From Homarus americanus (taxonomy: Eukaryota; Arthropoda; Malacostraca; Decapoda; Nephropidae), in contig NW_024744357.1 in the NCBI RefSeq assembly GCF_018991925.1, forward strand, positions 3,728,710 to 3,792,709: a stretch of 64,000 bases of DNA, in the 5' to 3' direction. Position 1 is the first letter of the stretch. Each line of letters opens with the position of its first letter. Positions 53,921 to 64,000 of this stretch are shown here, one piece after another. Made by a program: the position numbers and the translations under genes. The notes beneath the pieces were generated by a model. The model saw nothing but the letters and a program-made list of their open reading frames with translations, had not been told where the DNA came from and searched no databases.

Positions 53921-54800
53921 TTATTATCTGAACTATCATTATAACTACCATATATGTAACCAGTCAGTCGATATATAAAATTCCTCGGATATTAACTGAT
54001 CATTATGCTGTAGTTTAAGAGCGGCGGTGGGGGTGTGGTCACGAACTAACACACACCCACACTGACTGGCTGGCTGGCGGTGTCATTGTCTGTCTAGCCT
54101 ACACGAGCGTCTAACTTCCCCAGACAGTTGTCGTTTTAGAAGCTTCAACTACGATGTGAAGTTATTTTCACCGTTTCCCTGTAAGCTCATCTACCATCAG
54201 TTAAAGCCCCGCTGTGGTTTAGATTAATGTGTTATCGTCTAACCGACCAAGGTTAGACAATATGGCGTTACTCCTACACTAGACGGCAGACAAACTTAAA
54301 ACAAAATAAGATTGTTGTTTTAATGCATTACCTACTGCTTTAACGACAAGGTTTTCTTCAGCCATAAAGTTAGTTTTATCAATATACAACTGTTAAAAAT
54401 TGGGATAATATTGTTGTTGATGTTATAATGTATTACTACGCTTCAACGAATAAGATCCTGTTGCTGTTATCGTGGTTACAGCAGACTCACAATATTAAGG
54501 TCTTTGAGAATGTGTATTGGTCAGTTTTACATATATAGAACAACGAGTATTGTAAGAGGTACAGCATACCTTTAATGACTACAATAGTTGTGTGTGACAT
54601 ATTAACATGATTTAACAGTTACCATCTTTTACCCCAGAATAAGGAAGGTCTCTTTCTGGTCGAGATAAACAACTTTGAATAATTTAATTTTTTTTTTTTT
54701 ATGTTTTAATAAGTTATTGTCCTTCAATAACGTGTGTGTGTGTGGTCATACATCACCCTGTACATCTTCCTTTACGCACATCTGTATAACATTCCACGTG
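53921..54800. other. Unique sequence, no gene recognised
   Basis: 54025-54160 is more GC-rich but has no confirmed exon. Confidence 0.5.
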
Positions 54801-54810
54801 TAAAAGGAGT

Positions 54811-54847
<37 letters not shown>
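54811..54847. repeat. (AC)n microsatellite
   Basis: Clean run. Confidence 0.95.
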
Positions 54848-54851
<4 letters not shown>

Positions 54852-55825
54852 TATACATAACTCACCACATGAACAATAAAACATCAAACGCTAGGCCAAA
54901 ATTACGACTAAATAATTACAATAAACCTCCAGATGAAAAAAAACAAAGAAATTACTTATTCTTTCCACTTAAAATTTACTACACCATAAGTCACACAAGC
55001 TTACTCTAAATACCTAACGTAACAGTGCTTCTACAGTCTCCTCCCCTTCATGTAGCTGTAGTGACTGTAGTGTAGACGTTAACGGAATCCATTGTGTAGT
55101 TTACGGAACACGAGCTCTGGCAGTTTCTCATAGGGCCGAGTCAGTGAGTGCTTTCGCTGATCTATAAATACATACGTGACTGAGGCTACTGTATGAACGT
55201 ATGGCTTGACTGAGACTACACACACACACATGGTTAAGGCCACTTGTATATACCTGAGACTACACACACACACACACACAAGGCTCTTGGCTGAAATATC
55301 CTCCTCGCATTTTAAAACAACATTTACCGAGGCAGTACAGTTGATTAGGTTAGGCTAGAGTGCTGCATTTTCGCCCCCCCCCCCCGAAGCTAGTCATACG
55401 CCCGGCAGCGTCTCACGAACGAGCTTGAAAGACGCAAAAAAAAAAATTCTCTCAGTAGATCAGTTGGTTAGTTAATCAGGAAAAGCAATTATAGGGCGGG
55501 AAAAATAAATCAGTATATATAGTGTGGTAACCCGTGTGAGAGAACCACAATGAAAGGTAATTAACAAAGAGCGTTTAATATTACGGTTATACACAGTTAT
55601 ATATACTGTAGTTATAGGGTTATATAGTTATACAGAGTTATATACAGCTAGTTATACACCCAAGTATATATATGTATAAAGTATTGATTTTATCTTACGA
55701 ACTAATTGGTATGTTTGCTTCACCTGCCTTTCCATACGTGGATATTAAATTAATTTCTTGTCTATATTTTCTATACCTTCTTCGTTAATTATAAGTGACT
55801 CTGATTACACGATGGGTATATCACT
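54848..55825. other. AT-rich unique sequence
   Basis: Short CA runs at 55219-55229 and 55263-55280, a C homopolymer near 55375, and a (GTTATA) patch at 55585-55655. No gene recognised. Confidence 0.5.
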
Positions 55826-55829
55826 TTAA

Positions 55830-56110
55830 ACCAATCAGATTATGTTAGGTGTACTGTGTGCCAATCAGGTGACTGTAGATATCAAGGGTGGTATTTCAGA
55901 TTATAGAAGCTCGTATTGTGGGTTATTCTGATCTGTGCAAGGTGTACGTTATGCCACTCAGATATCGCCAGGTGTACCGTGAATCAATCAGATCACACAC
56001 ACACACAAGATGCAGCATGAGCCAATCAGATTTCAACAAGACACATCATGAGCCAATCAGATTTCACACATACGATGCATAATGAACCAATCAGATCACA
56101 GCAGGTGTAA
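55830..56110. repeat. Degenerate tandem repeat carrying CCAATCAG boxes
   Basis: ccaatcag occurs at about 55835, 55861, 56014, 56052 and 56087, plus a variant atcaatcag at 55984. The last copies have a 35-38 bp period: atgagccaatcagatttcac. It could be a simple repeat or a CCAAT-box cluster. Confidence 0.6.
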
Positions 56111-56224
56111 ATTAATACCACTCATATCTCAGGTGCCACTCAGATTACACTCAGAGGGTTGCATGGTGAAGTGATTGCCAGATGAAGCGTGTTGTGGTGA
56201 GTGTTGACACAGATGTTGAGGTGA

Positions 56225-56305
56225 GGTTATGTGTGGTTAGGTTAGGTTTGGTTAGGTTTGGTTACATTAAATTGTATGTGGTTATGTTAAATTATGTTAG
56301 GATAC
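56225..56305. repeat. Degenerate GGTTA/GGTTTGGTTA tract
   Basis: ggttaggttaggtttggtta and related phrases. No foldback arm. Confidence 0.65.
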
Positions 56306-56331
56306 CTGTTCATGTATGTAGCCTATATACG

Positions 56332-56400
56332 TAACAGGTGTGTATGTAACAGGTGTGTACATAACAGGTGTGCACACGTAACAGGTGTATACACGTAAAC
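56332..56400. repeat. 18-bp repeat with AACAGGTGT cores
   Basis: Four copies of gtaacaggtgtgtatgtaac-like sequence, each with a CAGGTG E-box-type core. Confidence 0.8.
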
Positions 56401-56462
56401 AGACGCAAGCGTATAGCTATGTTTACGTATCATGTGTGAAGAAAATTAAGATCATGCGGAAG

Positions 56463-56465
<3 letters not shown>

Positions 56466-56530
<65 letters not shown>
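56466..56530. repeat. (TG)n microsatellite
   Basis: Clean run. Confidence 0.97.
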
Positions 56531-57205
56531 TGGGGGTGTTGGCCATGAGTCGAGGCTGTAGGAGACCTCAGTTTCTACCACACTGCCTCCTGGCCTTGAT
56601 AGAAGAGACAGAGGGATATATTTTTTTTTTACTTCCTTGACGCTGAAAGGAACACCTGCCCAACCTCGCACCTTCCCACACCTTTCCCACACCATCCCAC
56701 AGCCTCCCACACAACCCTACACCCTTCCCACACCCTCCCCCCCCCACACGCAAACACATCAAGGTGGTGGAGGAGATGGGAAGGGAAGGGAATGGGAGTG
56801 TGCAGGTAGAAAGAGGTGTTGAAGGAAGAGCAAGTGTTAATGGGAGTATGGAAAAGGAGAATAGAAGAGATGTACAGAGGAGGAGACTGAACTGACTGAC
56901 TGACTGATGCCGTGACCCACTAACTGACTGGCCGACTAACAGACTGACTAATTCACCTAACTAACTGACTGACTCCTTAACTACTCACCGACAAACTAAT
57001 AGACAGTCTCACCAACTCACTGACGGAGAAGAACAGGTGATTTTTTTTAACACTTGGCACACAACACCTACCCCCCCCTCTCTATTTACTTCCTCGTCTT
57101 AAACTGTGTCACAATGTTCGTATTTCCTCTGCTCTGTGTGTCAGCCATAGTGTCATCTAGGTTTACGGTCACTTGGCCTAGATAGATGACGTTTGTTTTG
57201 TTATT
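56531..57205. other. Unique sequence with simple patches
   Basis: CCCACAC-rich at 56670-56760 and a gactgactgact run at 56888-56910. No gene recognised. Confidence 0.5.
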
Positions 57206-57209
57206 CTAG

Positions 57210-57213
57210 TGTG

Positions 57214-57245
<32 letters not shown>
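57210..57245. repeat. (GA)n then G homopolymer
   Basis: GA run followed by about 11 G. Confidence 0.93.
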
Positions 57246-57319
57246 TGGCCTGTGTGAAGGAGAGGGTTAGTGTGTCAACGCAGTGGAAAATCGAAACGAC
57301 TAAGTAAAACATTGGTACT

Positions 57320-57425
57320 AAACTGTGAAGCAGAAAAAAAAATAATTCGAAACAGTGAAGCACCAAAAAATCAATTCGAAACAGTGAAGCACAAAATATC
57401 AATTCGAAGCAGTGAAGCAGAAAAA
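57320..57425. repeat. 31-bp repeat, three to four copies
   Basis: aattcgaaacagtgaagcac then aaaaaatc, with small changes. Confidence 0.85.
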
Positions 57426-57473
57426 CATACCCCAAAACAACATACCCCAGCATATATTTTCCCTCCTGGACTT

Positions 57474-57497
57474 GACACACACACACACACACACACG
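57474..57497. repeat. (AC)n microsatellite
   Basis: Clean run. Confidence 0.93.
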
Positions 57498-57704
57498 TTT
57501 GGCAGACACCACCGTTCGAAACATTTGACAACTAGAGCCAACACCTCGACACACTCAGTAGCTGTGGAAGAGATTTTAACCAGACATATGATGTGTGTTA
57601 GAGAGAGAGATCAACCAGAAAGTTCTATAGCAAGTCTTCACTCAGCCCCAACTAAACTATACACGATATCACTTCTCTCTTGTCATCCTTCCCTCACACC
57701 CACA

Positions 57705-57705
57705 C

Positions 57706-57762
<57 letters not shown>

Positions 57763-57793
57763 CACAACCCAAAACAACAACAACAACAACAAC
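57705..57793. repeat. (CT)n then (AAC)n microsatellites
   Basis: CT run to about 57760, then about seven AAC units from 57773. Confidence 0.95.
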
Positions 57794-58280
57794 CTCATAA
57801 TACACAAGTCAAATAACTCACTTCCTGCCTACAAGATAAATGAACCTAGAAAGTTGAACCACTGAGTTACAATCTACAATAATCGTGTAAAACTGACTCG
57901 AGTGGGTGGGTTTCTCTCTCACAATGGAGGAAGGGGGTGGGTTAAGGGTGGGGTGAAGGGTGGGTCGTGTGGTGCAGGGTAAGGAGGAGGAAGCTAGGGC
58001 GTGTAACAATATCGACGATGGAATTGGGGAAAAGGTAAGGAATTTTTCTGTGTTTATCTATTGCCAACCATTATCACAACCAAACACATATACAGTACAT
58101 CTACAATAACCATAAATTATTAATTCTCTACAACATCACTACACACTATAACTATAACCCATCGGTAAACAAAAACACGACTTTTTTGTTTAATGGTTAT
58201 TATCAGGTGAGGAGTAAAACAGGTTAATTAGTGTGCGTGAAGGTATGAAGTGTTAGTCATCATCCCCGCCCGAGTTAATG
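57794..58280. other. Unique sequence with a rejected exon-like block
   Basis: 57978-58034 is open for 19 codons between cag and gtaagg, but its upstream tract is G-rich, so the acceptor is poor. Confidence 0.4.
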
Positions 58281-58282
58281 AC

Positions 58283-58780
58283 AGGATGGTGTTGCTAGTT
58301 GAGGATGGTGTTGCTAGTTGAGGATGGTGTTGATAGTTGAGGAAGGTGTTGCTAGTTGAGGATGGTGTTGATAGTTGAGGATGGTGTTGATAGTTGAGGA
58401 TGGTGTTGATAGTTGAGGAAGGTGTTGCTAGCTGAGGATGGTGTTGATAGTTGAGGATGGTGTTGATAGTTGAGGATGGTGTTGCTAGTTGAGGATGGTG
58501 TTGATAGTTGAGGATGGTGTTGCTAGTTGAGGATGGTGTTGATAGTTGAGGATGGTGTTGATAGTTGAGGATGGTGTTGCTAGTTGAGGATGGTGTTGAT
58601 AGTTGAGGATGGTGTTGCTAGTTGAGGAAGGTGTTGCTAGTTGAGGATGGTGTTGCTAGTTGAGGATGGTGTTGCTAGTTGAGGATGGTGTTGCTAGTTG
58701 AGGATGGTGTTGATAGTTGAGGATGGTGTTGCTAGTTGAGGATGGTGTTGCTAGTTGAGGAAGGTGTTGCTAGTTGAGGA
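58283..58780. repeat. 19-bp satellite, about 26 copies
   Basis: Unit gatggtgttgatagttgag. Two main variants, GTTGATAG and GTTGCTAG, intermix, with a few GAAGG units. Unit length is very uniform, unlike the G-rich arrays. Confidence 0.97.
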
Positions 58781-58825
58781 GTTCAGCATCAGGTCTTGAG
58801 GGTCACTTGAAGATGAGACACGCCA

Positions 58826-58872
58826 TACATACATACATACATACATACATACATACATACATACATACATAC
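58826..58872. repeat. (CATA)n microsatellite
   Basis: About 11 perfect CATA units. Confidence 0.97.
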
Positions 58873-58984
58873 ACATACACACAAGGACAGTGTCGACACC
58901 ACGCATGACTTCATAGACAGAGCACTGAGTGAGGTAAGGTGATGAGGTGACTCAGGTGTTTGGGGAGAACCGGGTGACTGTGTG

Positions 58985-59150
58985 AGGTTGGGTTAGGATG
59001 GGATTGGGTTAGGTTGGCGTTAGGTTAGATTTAGGTTAGGTTAGATTTAAGCTAGGTTAGGTTTAGGTTAGCTTCGGTTTAGGTTAGGGTTAGTTAATTA
59101 ATCTTAAGGGGGAAATAAGCAGAGGTTGGAGGAGAAATTCTCCAGGTAAT
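58985..59150. mobile_element. Telomere-core foldback element, core and right arm
   Basis: GGTTAGG units with GGTTTAGGTTAG variants to 59090, then ttaatcttaagggggaaata then agcagagg, a diverged right arm. Confidence 0.5.
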
Positions 59151-59168
59151 GCTTGTGAGATTTTATCA

Positions 59169-59169
<1 letters not shown>

Positions 59170-59198
<29 letters not shown>
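59170..59198. repeat. (AC)n microsatellite
   Basis: Clean run. Confidence 0.95.
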
Positions 59199-59201
<3 letters not shown>

Positions 59202-59344
59202 CATAACAACTTTGCATCACCAACTTAATTTCTTTGTAACAACTCACCTGTCATTACGTCATCACACCTGAGATTAGGAAAATTAGTCGTGTTATTATTG
59301 TCAGTTATGTCATGAGTCAACAGGTAGGTAGTAGACTCGTCATG
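59199..59344. other. Unique sequence
   Basis: No feature recognised. Confidence 0.5.
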
Positions 59345-59349
59345 GAGGG

Positions 59350-59515
59350 AAGTGTTACCTGAAGATTACACACCCTAGCTTATTTCAACTGAAGATTAGA
59401 CACCCTAGCTTATTTTACCTGAAGATTAGACACCCTAGCTTATTTTACCTGAAGATTAGACACCCTAGCGTGAGGGGTGGTTAATTTTTAAGTCATAATA
59501 AGCCGGTGATCCACT
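59350..59515. mobile_element. Foldback element with four arm units and no telomere-like core
   Basis: Four tandem 30-bp arm units (ttacctgaagattagacacc then ctagcttatt, 59356-59470). They go directly into a right arm, gcgtgaggggtggttaattt, then aagtcataataagccggtga then tcc. The core is missing, so arms and core behave as separate modules. Confidence 0.65.
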
Positions 59516-59559
59516 CGTCAGAAACAACAACAGTCCTTTTAACACGCACATATTTATCT

Positions 59560-59561
<2 letters not shown>

Positions 59562-59606
<45 letters not shown>

Positions 59607-59611
59607 TGTGT
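59562..59611. repeat. (TG)n microsatellite
   Basis: One TA interruption. Confidence 0.95.
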
Positions 59612-59734
59612 TACATATATTATACAGAGAGAGTTAGTGAAGTGTCAAAAGAATGATTCAAGGTTATGTTCATTTTTCTATTTTGTATAAGTGTAAAAAT
59701 CCCGGAAGCAATTGTGAAAGTAAGAGAGGAACGT

Positions 59735-59952
59735 AGCGTAGGTTAGGTTAGGTGAGGTTAGGCTGAGGTGGGGTTAGGTGAGGTTAGGCTGAGGTGGGGT
59801 TAGGTGAGGTTAGACTGAGGTGGGGTTAGGTGAGGTTAAGCTGAGGTTAGGCTGAGGTTAGGTTAGGTGAGGTTAGGCTGAGGTGGGGTTAGGTGAGGTT
59901 AAGCTGAGGTTAGGTTAGGTGAGGTTAAGCTGAGGTTAGGTTAGGTGAGGTT
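59735..59952. repeat. 26-bp repeat built from TTAGG and TGAGG words
   Basis: Unit gttaggctgaggtggggtta then ggtgag, about eight copies with shortened variants. It looks like a higher-order derivative of the telomere-like core. Confidence 0.85.
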
Positions 59953-60266
59953 CGAGCTCTTGAGAAAACCATCATCTCTGTTAAGTCTCCAGAACATCCA
60001 TGATTCACTTGAAGAGTTAACACAGTGACAAGGAGTAAGTACACAGGCCACGAACACTACCACGCACTACCACCATCACGATGCTATTCAACACTACTCT
60101 TTAAACAAGTGATATAAACGAAGTAGTCATTCTTAAAATAACATTAATACGTTACGTTATGTTGTATACTCTTGTTACAGTCAGGTATATGCCACATTGA
60201 GTCACATGTACAGTGTAGGGAATGTGGTGGTTGGGGTTGACTGTCTATGGCGTGTCATATATATTA

Positions 60267-60268
<2 letters not shown>
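59953..60268. other. Unique sequence
   Basis: No gene recognised. Confidence 0.5.

Positions 60269-60269
<1 letters not shown>

Positions 60270-60326
<57 letters not shown>
60270..60326. repeat. (AC)n microsatellite
   Basis: Clean run. Confidence 0.97.
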
Positions 60327-60329
<3 letters not shown>

Positions 60330-60479
60330 GCCAGACGTGTCACCATCATAATATAGTGGCAGCAGTTGGTGTCAGGTGGGAGTGTAAAAATGGGCCCCTC
60401 TTGTGTCACAATCTGGGGCCCTCATGTGGTGCATTAGGTCATCATGAGTAGCACCTCGTGTTGCCCCCCTTGGTGCCGT

Positions 60480-60583
60480 GCTCCTCTCTCTCTTCTCTCT
60501 CTCTCTCTAAGACACACTGCAAGAAACACTCCACACACCCACTCTCACACCTTTACACACACACCTGCGTTGCCCCCTGCCGC

Positions 60584-60642
<59 letters not shown>

Positions 60643-60772
60643 TTCTTCTCTCTCCTCTTCTCTCTCTCTCTCTCTCTTCTCTGCCTCTCTCTCTCTCTAA
60701 GACACACTGTAAAGAAACACTCCACACACACCCACTCATACCTTACACACACACACACACACACACACACCT
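60480..60772. repeat. Duplicated 70-bp segment separated by (CT)n arrays, ending in (AC)n
   Basis: ctctaagacacactgcaaga then aacactccacacacccactc (60507-60550) recurs at 60696-60738, with CT arrays at 60586-60640 and 60660-60698 between. AC run at 60747-60771. The 143-codon frame is an artefact. Confidence 0.85.
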
Positions 60773-61070
60773 GAGATCCCTCGCCCGAGAATTGCTGTTC
60801 GACACCACAACCGCATCCAGCCCATACGAGCACGTACTGATCGCTATAAGAACAGCCCAGTCCCAACCATTGTAAAAATTATTAATAACTTGTAATAAAC
60901 CAGTGTATTCACTCCAGGTAAATTCTACTTTTTGCACTGTCACTATGTTGATATGGCCTGTAGTTTAAACTTTTCCCCATCTAGTTATTATATATCTTAT
61001 TTGTATCACTTATGTTACTTGTATATTATTTTTAAATCAAGAGACCCATTCCCCAATTATGTAACTGTAT
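60773..61070. other. Possible body of the retroelement ending at 61125
   Basis: cctcgcccgagaattgctgt then tcgacaccac is followed by AT-rich sequence leading into the hairpin-tailed 3' end. No frame recognised. Confidence 0.3.
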
Positions 61071-61125
61071 ATTTTCAGCCTTCCGCTTGCCATGCTCTTT
61101 CAATAAACCGTTAATTATTATTATT
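61071..61125 (+). mobile_element. Retroelement 3' end, second copy of the 23.35-kb tail
   Basis: attttcagccttccgcttgc, then aataaaccgttaattatta. Same order as at 23350-23400, but the stem is weakened (CAGCC against GCTTG). Confidence 0.6.
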
Positions 61126-61156
61126 ACACACACTCACACACACACACACACACACT
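61126..61156. repeat. (AC)n microsatellite
   Basis: Follows the retroelement tail, as in the other copy. Confidence 0.95.
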
Positions 61157-61251
61157 CAACGTTCCACAGATGGCCAGCCACCAGTCTCGCTTATGACATC
61201 ATACCTGTTAAAATCCACTACGTAAGTTTTCTTATTAGGACAAAACAAGGT

Positions 61252-61265
61252 GTGTGTATGTGTAT

Positions 61266-61320
<55 letters not shown>
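61252..61320. repeat. (GTGTAT)n to (TG)n microsatellite
   Basis: Three GTGTAT units then a clean TG run. Confidence 0.96.
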
Positions 61321-61323
<3 letters not shown>

Positions 61324-61420
61324 TACAGAAGGAACGTATCTGATTTAAAAACAAACCAAATCTGCTTAAATATCATCCTTTTTCACATAATGTAAAGTTT
61401 TTGTATACTTTAACAGATGT

Positions 61421-61518
<98 letters not shown>
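61421..61518. repeat. (AAT)n(GAT)n compound microsatellite
   Basis: About 11 AAT units then about 21 GAT units. Poly-Met, poly-Asp and poly-His frames are artefacts. Confidence 0.97.
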
Positions 61519-61524
61519 CGTATG

Positions 61525-62040
61525 TCATGATACACCCGCCCCCTTTTCCTCTCAACTCCTCACCCCCTCCCCCCTCCCATTACCCCTTTCCCTTCAACAC
61601 CTCCACTTATCCTCTTCTCCTTTCCATCTCTCTCTCCCTCCTCCCCTCCAACTCTCTCTCTCTTTCCCCTCCCTCATCTCTCCTCCTCTCATCACCAGTG
61701 AGGTGCTAATCGCCACATGGGAACGGGGTGGAAGGGAAGGACGGAGGAAGGGGTGAGGGGGATGGAGGGAAGGAAGGGAGAGGAGGAGGGAGGGAAAGGA
61801 GAAGAGAATGGAGGGAAGAGACGAAGAGGGAAGGTGGGGAGGGAAGTAAGAGAAGGAGGTAGGGAAGAGATGGAAGGAATATGGGAAGGTACGTATAGGA
61901 GGAGGGAGGGAAAAGAGAGAAGTGAGAGGAGGTAGGGGAGAGAAGGAGGGAGAATATGGAGAGGAGGGAGGGAAGAAAAGGAAGAAATAAGAGAAGAAGG
62001 AAGGAGTGGAGAGAATGGAAGGAGAAATGGAGGTAAAATC
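61525..62040. repeat. Pyrimidine-rich then purine-rich tracts
   Basis: CT-rich at 61530-61695, then GGA/GAA-rich at 61720-62035. They are partly complementary and could fold. Confidence 0.85.
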
Positions 62041-62054
62041 CTAAACAAAAAAAA

Positions 62055-62342
62055 ATCGGAAAATACATCCGATAATCCGGAATATTACACCACATAATCC
62101 GGAATACACTCGATAATCCGGAATATTACACCACATAATCCGGAATACACCCGATAATCCAGAATATTACACCACATAATCCGGAATAATCCGAATACAT
62201 CCGATAATCCGGAATATTACACCACATAATCCGGAATACACTCGATAATCCGGAATATTACACCACATAATCCGGAATACACCCGATAATCCAGAATATT
62301 ACACCACATAATCCGGAATACACTCGATAATCCGGAAAAAAC
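62055..62342. mobile_element. Tigger-like TIR-derived tandem array, unit about 41 bp
   Basis: Unit: ataatccggaatattacacc then acataatccggaatacactcg, about six copies. GATAATCCGGAA words are typical of Tigger/pogo-type termini, but no clear inverted pair closes the array. Homology to TIRs is inferred from motif resemblance. Confidence 0.5.
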
Positions 62343-62605
62343 GTTTAACTCCTTCACTACTGGGACGCTACTTTTAATATGATGTATTCAGCTCAAACAA
62401 GACGGCTTTAGTCAGCTCAGAGGGGACCCCGTACACAAGGGCGTTAATAAATGGGGGAACACAGTCATGAAATTCACGTGAAAAGGAATCAGTGACTTTT
62501 CACCTCATTCAAAACAAGTAATGTAAATCCTTGTAATACAACTACATGAACACGGTGTACAGGTGCTGCCGTGACGAAGGGTGCGGTCAGTAGGGAACAG
62601 TGCAC
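62343..62605. other. Unique sequence
   Basis: No gene recognised. Confidence 0.5.
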
Positions 62606-62610
62606 GCGAC

Positions 62611-62615
62611 CTGGT

Positions 62616-62654
<39 letters not shown>
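62611..62654. repeat. (CA)n microsatellite
   Basis: Clean run, followed by tatatata. Confidence 0.97.
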
Positions 62655-62658
<4 letters not shown>

Positions 62659-62789
62659 ATATATATCAAATACCAGTGATCACCTGTATTTGTACTTACC
62701 AGGTCACAGGTACGGGCGGGATCTACCTGTAATAATTAAAAAAATAATGTAAAGATAAGTAACTTTAAGGTTAAATACAACAGACATTT

Positions 62790-62812
62790 ACTACTACTAC
62801 TACTACTACTAC

Positions 62813-62856
<44 letters not shown>
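62790..62856. repeat. (CTA)n(ATA)n compound microsatellite
   Basis: About eight CTA units then about 15 ATA units. Confidence 0.96.
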
Positions 62857-62857
<1 letters not shown>

Positions 62858-62965
62858 TAATGCCAGCAACAACTAAAAAATATAATTAATAATTAATAAA
62901 CTTCAACACAATAAAACAACAACAAAATCTTTCTGACATCAATTTCAACTTAAAACAAAAGACAT

Positions 62966-63110
62966 ACGAGAGGGGAGGGAGGAGGGGGATGTGGGGAGGA
63001 GTGGGGGATGTGGGGGAGGAGGGAGGATGTGGGGAGGAGGGGGATGTGTGGGGGAGGAGGGGGGATGTGTGGGGAGGAGGGGAGAGAGAGGATTTGGTGA
63101 CCTGTTGAGA

Positions 63111-63160
<50 letters not shown>
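62966..63160. repeat. gggggatgtggggaggag repeat then (GA)n
   Basis: Seven or so irregular units to 63085, then GA arrays at 63110-63158. Confidence 0.92.
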
Positions 63161-63161
<1 letters not shown>

Positions 63162-63208
63162 AAAATCAATCTATCCTTATCTGTTTATTTTCTTATGTCT
63201 ATTATTAA

Positions 63209-63238
63209 CTGTCTCTCTCTCTCTCTCTCTCTCTCTCA
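63209..63238. repeat. (TC)n microsatellite
   Basis: Ends in ctctctcag/gtgtta, which looks like a splice acceptor, but the following frame stops after 11 codons. Confidence 0.93.
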
Positions 63239-63314
63239 GGTGTTACAAAAAGGTGGAATACAAAAATTACTTTAATTAACTTCCTGATACAATGTAAGGG
63301 GCTAGGTATGAATA

Positions 63315-64000
63315 TGTGGCCTGGAGGGAGAGAAGGGAGGGTGTAAGATGAGGGAAAGGGGAGGGTAAAATAAGGGAGGGGGTGAAAAGGGAGGGGAGGA
63401 AGGAAGGTGAAGAAGGGAGAGAGGGAAGGAGGGGTGATGGAGGGAGAGAGGGGAGGGAAGGAAGGGTGAAGGGAGAGGGAGGAAGGAGGGGTGATGGAGG
63501 GGAGAGAGGGGTGGGAGGAGGGGTGATGGAGGGGAGAGGGAGGAAGAAGGGAGAGAGGAGGGGTGAAGAAGGAGAGAGGTAAGGAAGGTGAAGAAGGGAG
63601 AGGGAGGGAAGGGGAGGGGTGAAGAAGGAGAGAGGAGGAAGGAAGGTGAAGAGGGAGGGGTGAAGAGAGAGGGAGGGAAGGAAGGGTGAAGAAGGGAGAG
63701 GAGGGAAGGAAGGGTGAAGAAGGAGAGGAGGGAAGGAGGTGAAGAAGGAGAGAGGAGGAAGGAAGGGGTGAAGAAGGGAGAGAGGGAGGGGTGAAGAGAG
63801 GGAGGGAAGGAAGGGTGATGGAGGGGAGAGAGGGAGAAAGGGAAGGAGGGGTGAAGAAGGGAGAGAGGGAGGAAGGAGGGGTGATGGAGGGGGAGAGAGG
63901 AGGAGGAGGGGTGATGGAGGGGAGAGGAGGGAAGGAAGGGTGAATAAGGGAGAGAGGGAGGGAAGGAAGGGTGAAGAAGGGAGAGGGAGGGAAGGAGGGG
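63315..64000. repeat. Polypurine minisatellite, unit about 27 bp, running off the window
   Basis: Irregular copies of gaaggaagggtgaagaaggg then agagagg, with a gtgatggaggg variant. Same composition bias as the 29.7-35.2 kb array but a different unit. Confidence 0.94.

Noticed and set aside
57978..58034. 19-codon phase-0 block between cag and gtaagg
   Set aside because: The upstream tract is G-rich, giving a very poor acceptor; likely chance.
58283..58780. CRISPR-like or coding repeat
   Set aside because: A head-to-tail 19-bp satellite with no spacers; frames are interrupted.
61373..61555. Poly-His/poly-Tyr and poly-Met/poly-Asp frames
   Set aside because: Translations of a (AAT)n(GAT)n compound microsatellite.
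63209..63275. Strong acceptor-like (TC)n followed by cag and an 11-codon terminal frame
   Set aside because: The tract is a plain TC microsatellite and the frame is too short to judge; no polyadenylation signal is evident close by.

Overview
The window looks like non-coding, repeat-saturated DNA of an arthropod, most probably a decapod crustacean. The reasons are many (TTAGG)n/(CCTAA)n tracts (the arthropod telomere motif, here interstitial), very dense CA/TG microsatellites, several decayed non-LTR retrotransposon families, spliceosomal exon/intron signals, and no bacterial-style gene packing. I cannot name the species. Nearly all long open frames are artefacts of tandem repeats, including apparent proteins of 945 and 1893 residues made of Leu/Pro/Ser/Thr.

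Layout. 0-6 kb: decayed LINE fragments, a CR1-like reverse transcriptase (1-957, +) and an RNase H domain of an I/Jockey-group element (4570-5925, -). 6.8-10.2 kb: pyrimidine-rich and CA-rich minisatellites. 11.75-14.26 kb: the longest LINE copy (+). 15.1-15.7 kb: a piggyBac-like MITE filled by a 22-bp satellite. 17.5-20.1 kb: the only credible host gene, a 5' UTR with a short first coding exon and a second coding exon, both phase 0 on the + strand. 20-25.9 kb: many small satellites in what would be the next intron. 25.9-35.8 kb: purine-rich minisatellites, including a 5.5-kb polypurine array. 36-40.4 kb: a second CR1 tail, a second copy of the 11.75-kb LINE, and a pogo/Tigger-like TIR array. 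42.5-48.2 kb: a 5.7-kb satellite of about 38 bp. 49.85-51.55 kb: two 5'-truncated copies of a LINE with a restriction-like-endonuclease-like C-terminus, lying in TAC microsatellite, with a 100-N gap in the second. 52-64 kb: mostly unique AT-rich sequence with satellites.

The most interesting pattern is a shared architecture: several tandem arrays are expanded subterminal arms of MITE-like or foldback elements. They are a piggyBac-like MITE (TTAA target, CCCTTTGAGT ends), three pogo/Tigger-like TIR arrays, and a dispersed foldback family with arms made of a 30-bp unit around a telomere-like (TAACC)n core. The foldback family occurs about ten times here, twice in the first coding intron of the host gene.

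The only functional host unit is the 5' end of the gene at 17.5-20.1 kb, and its product is not recognised. All transposon fragments are broken. Array boundaries are approximate, and frequent one-base length differences in homopolymers suggest that sequencing error contributes to repeat heterogeneity.
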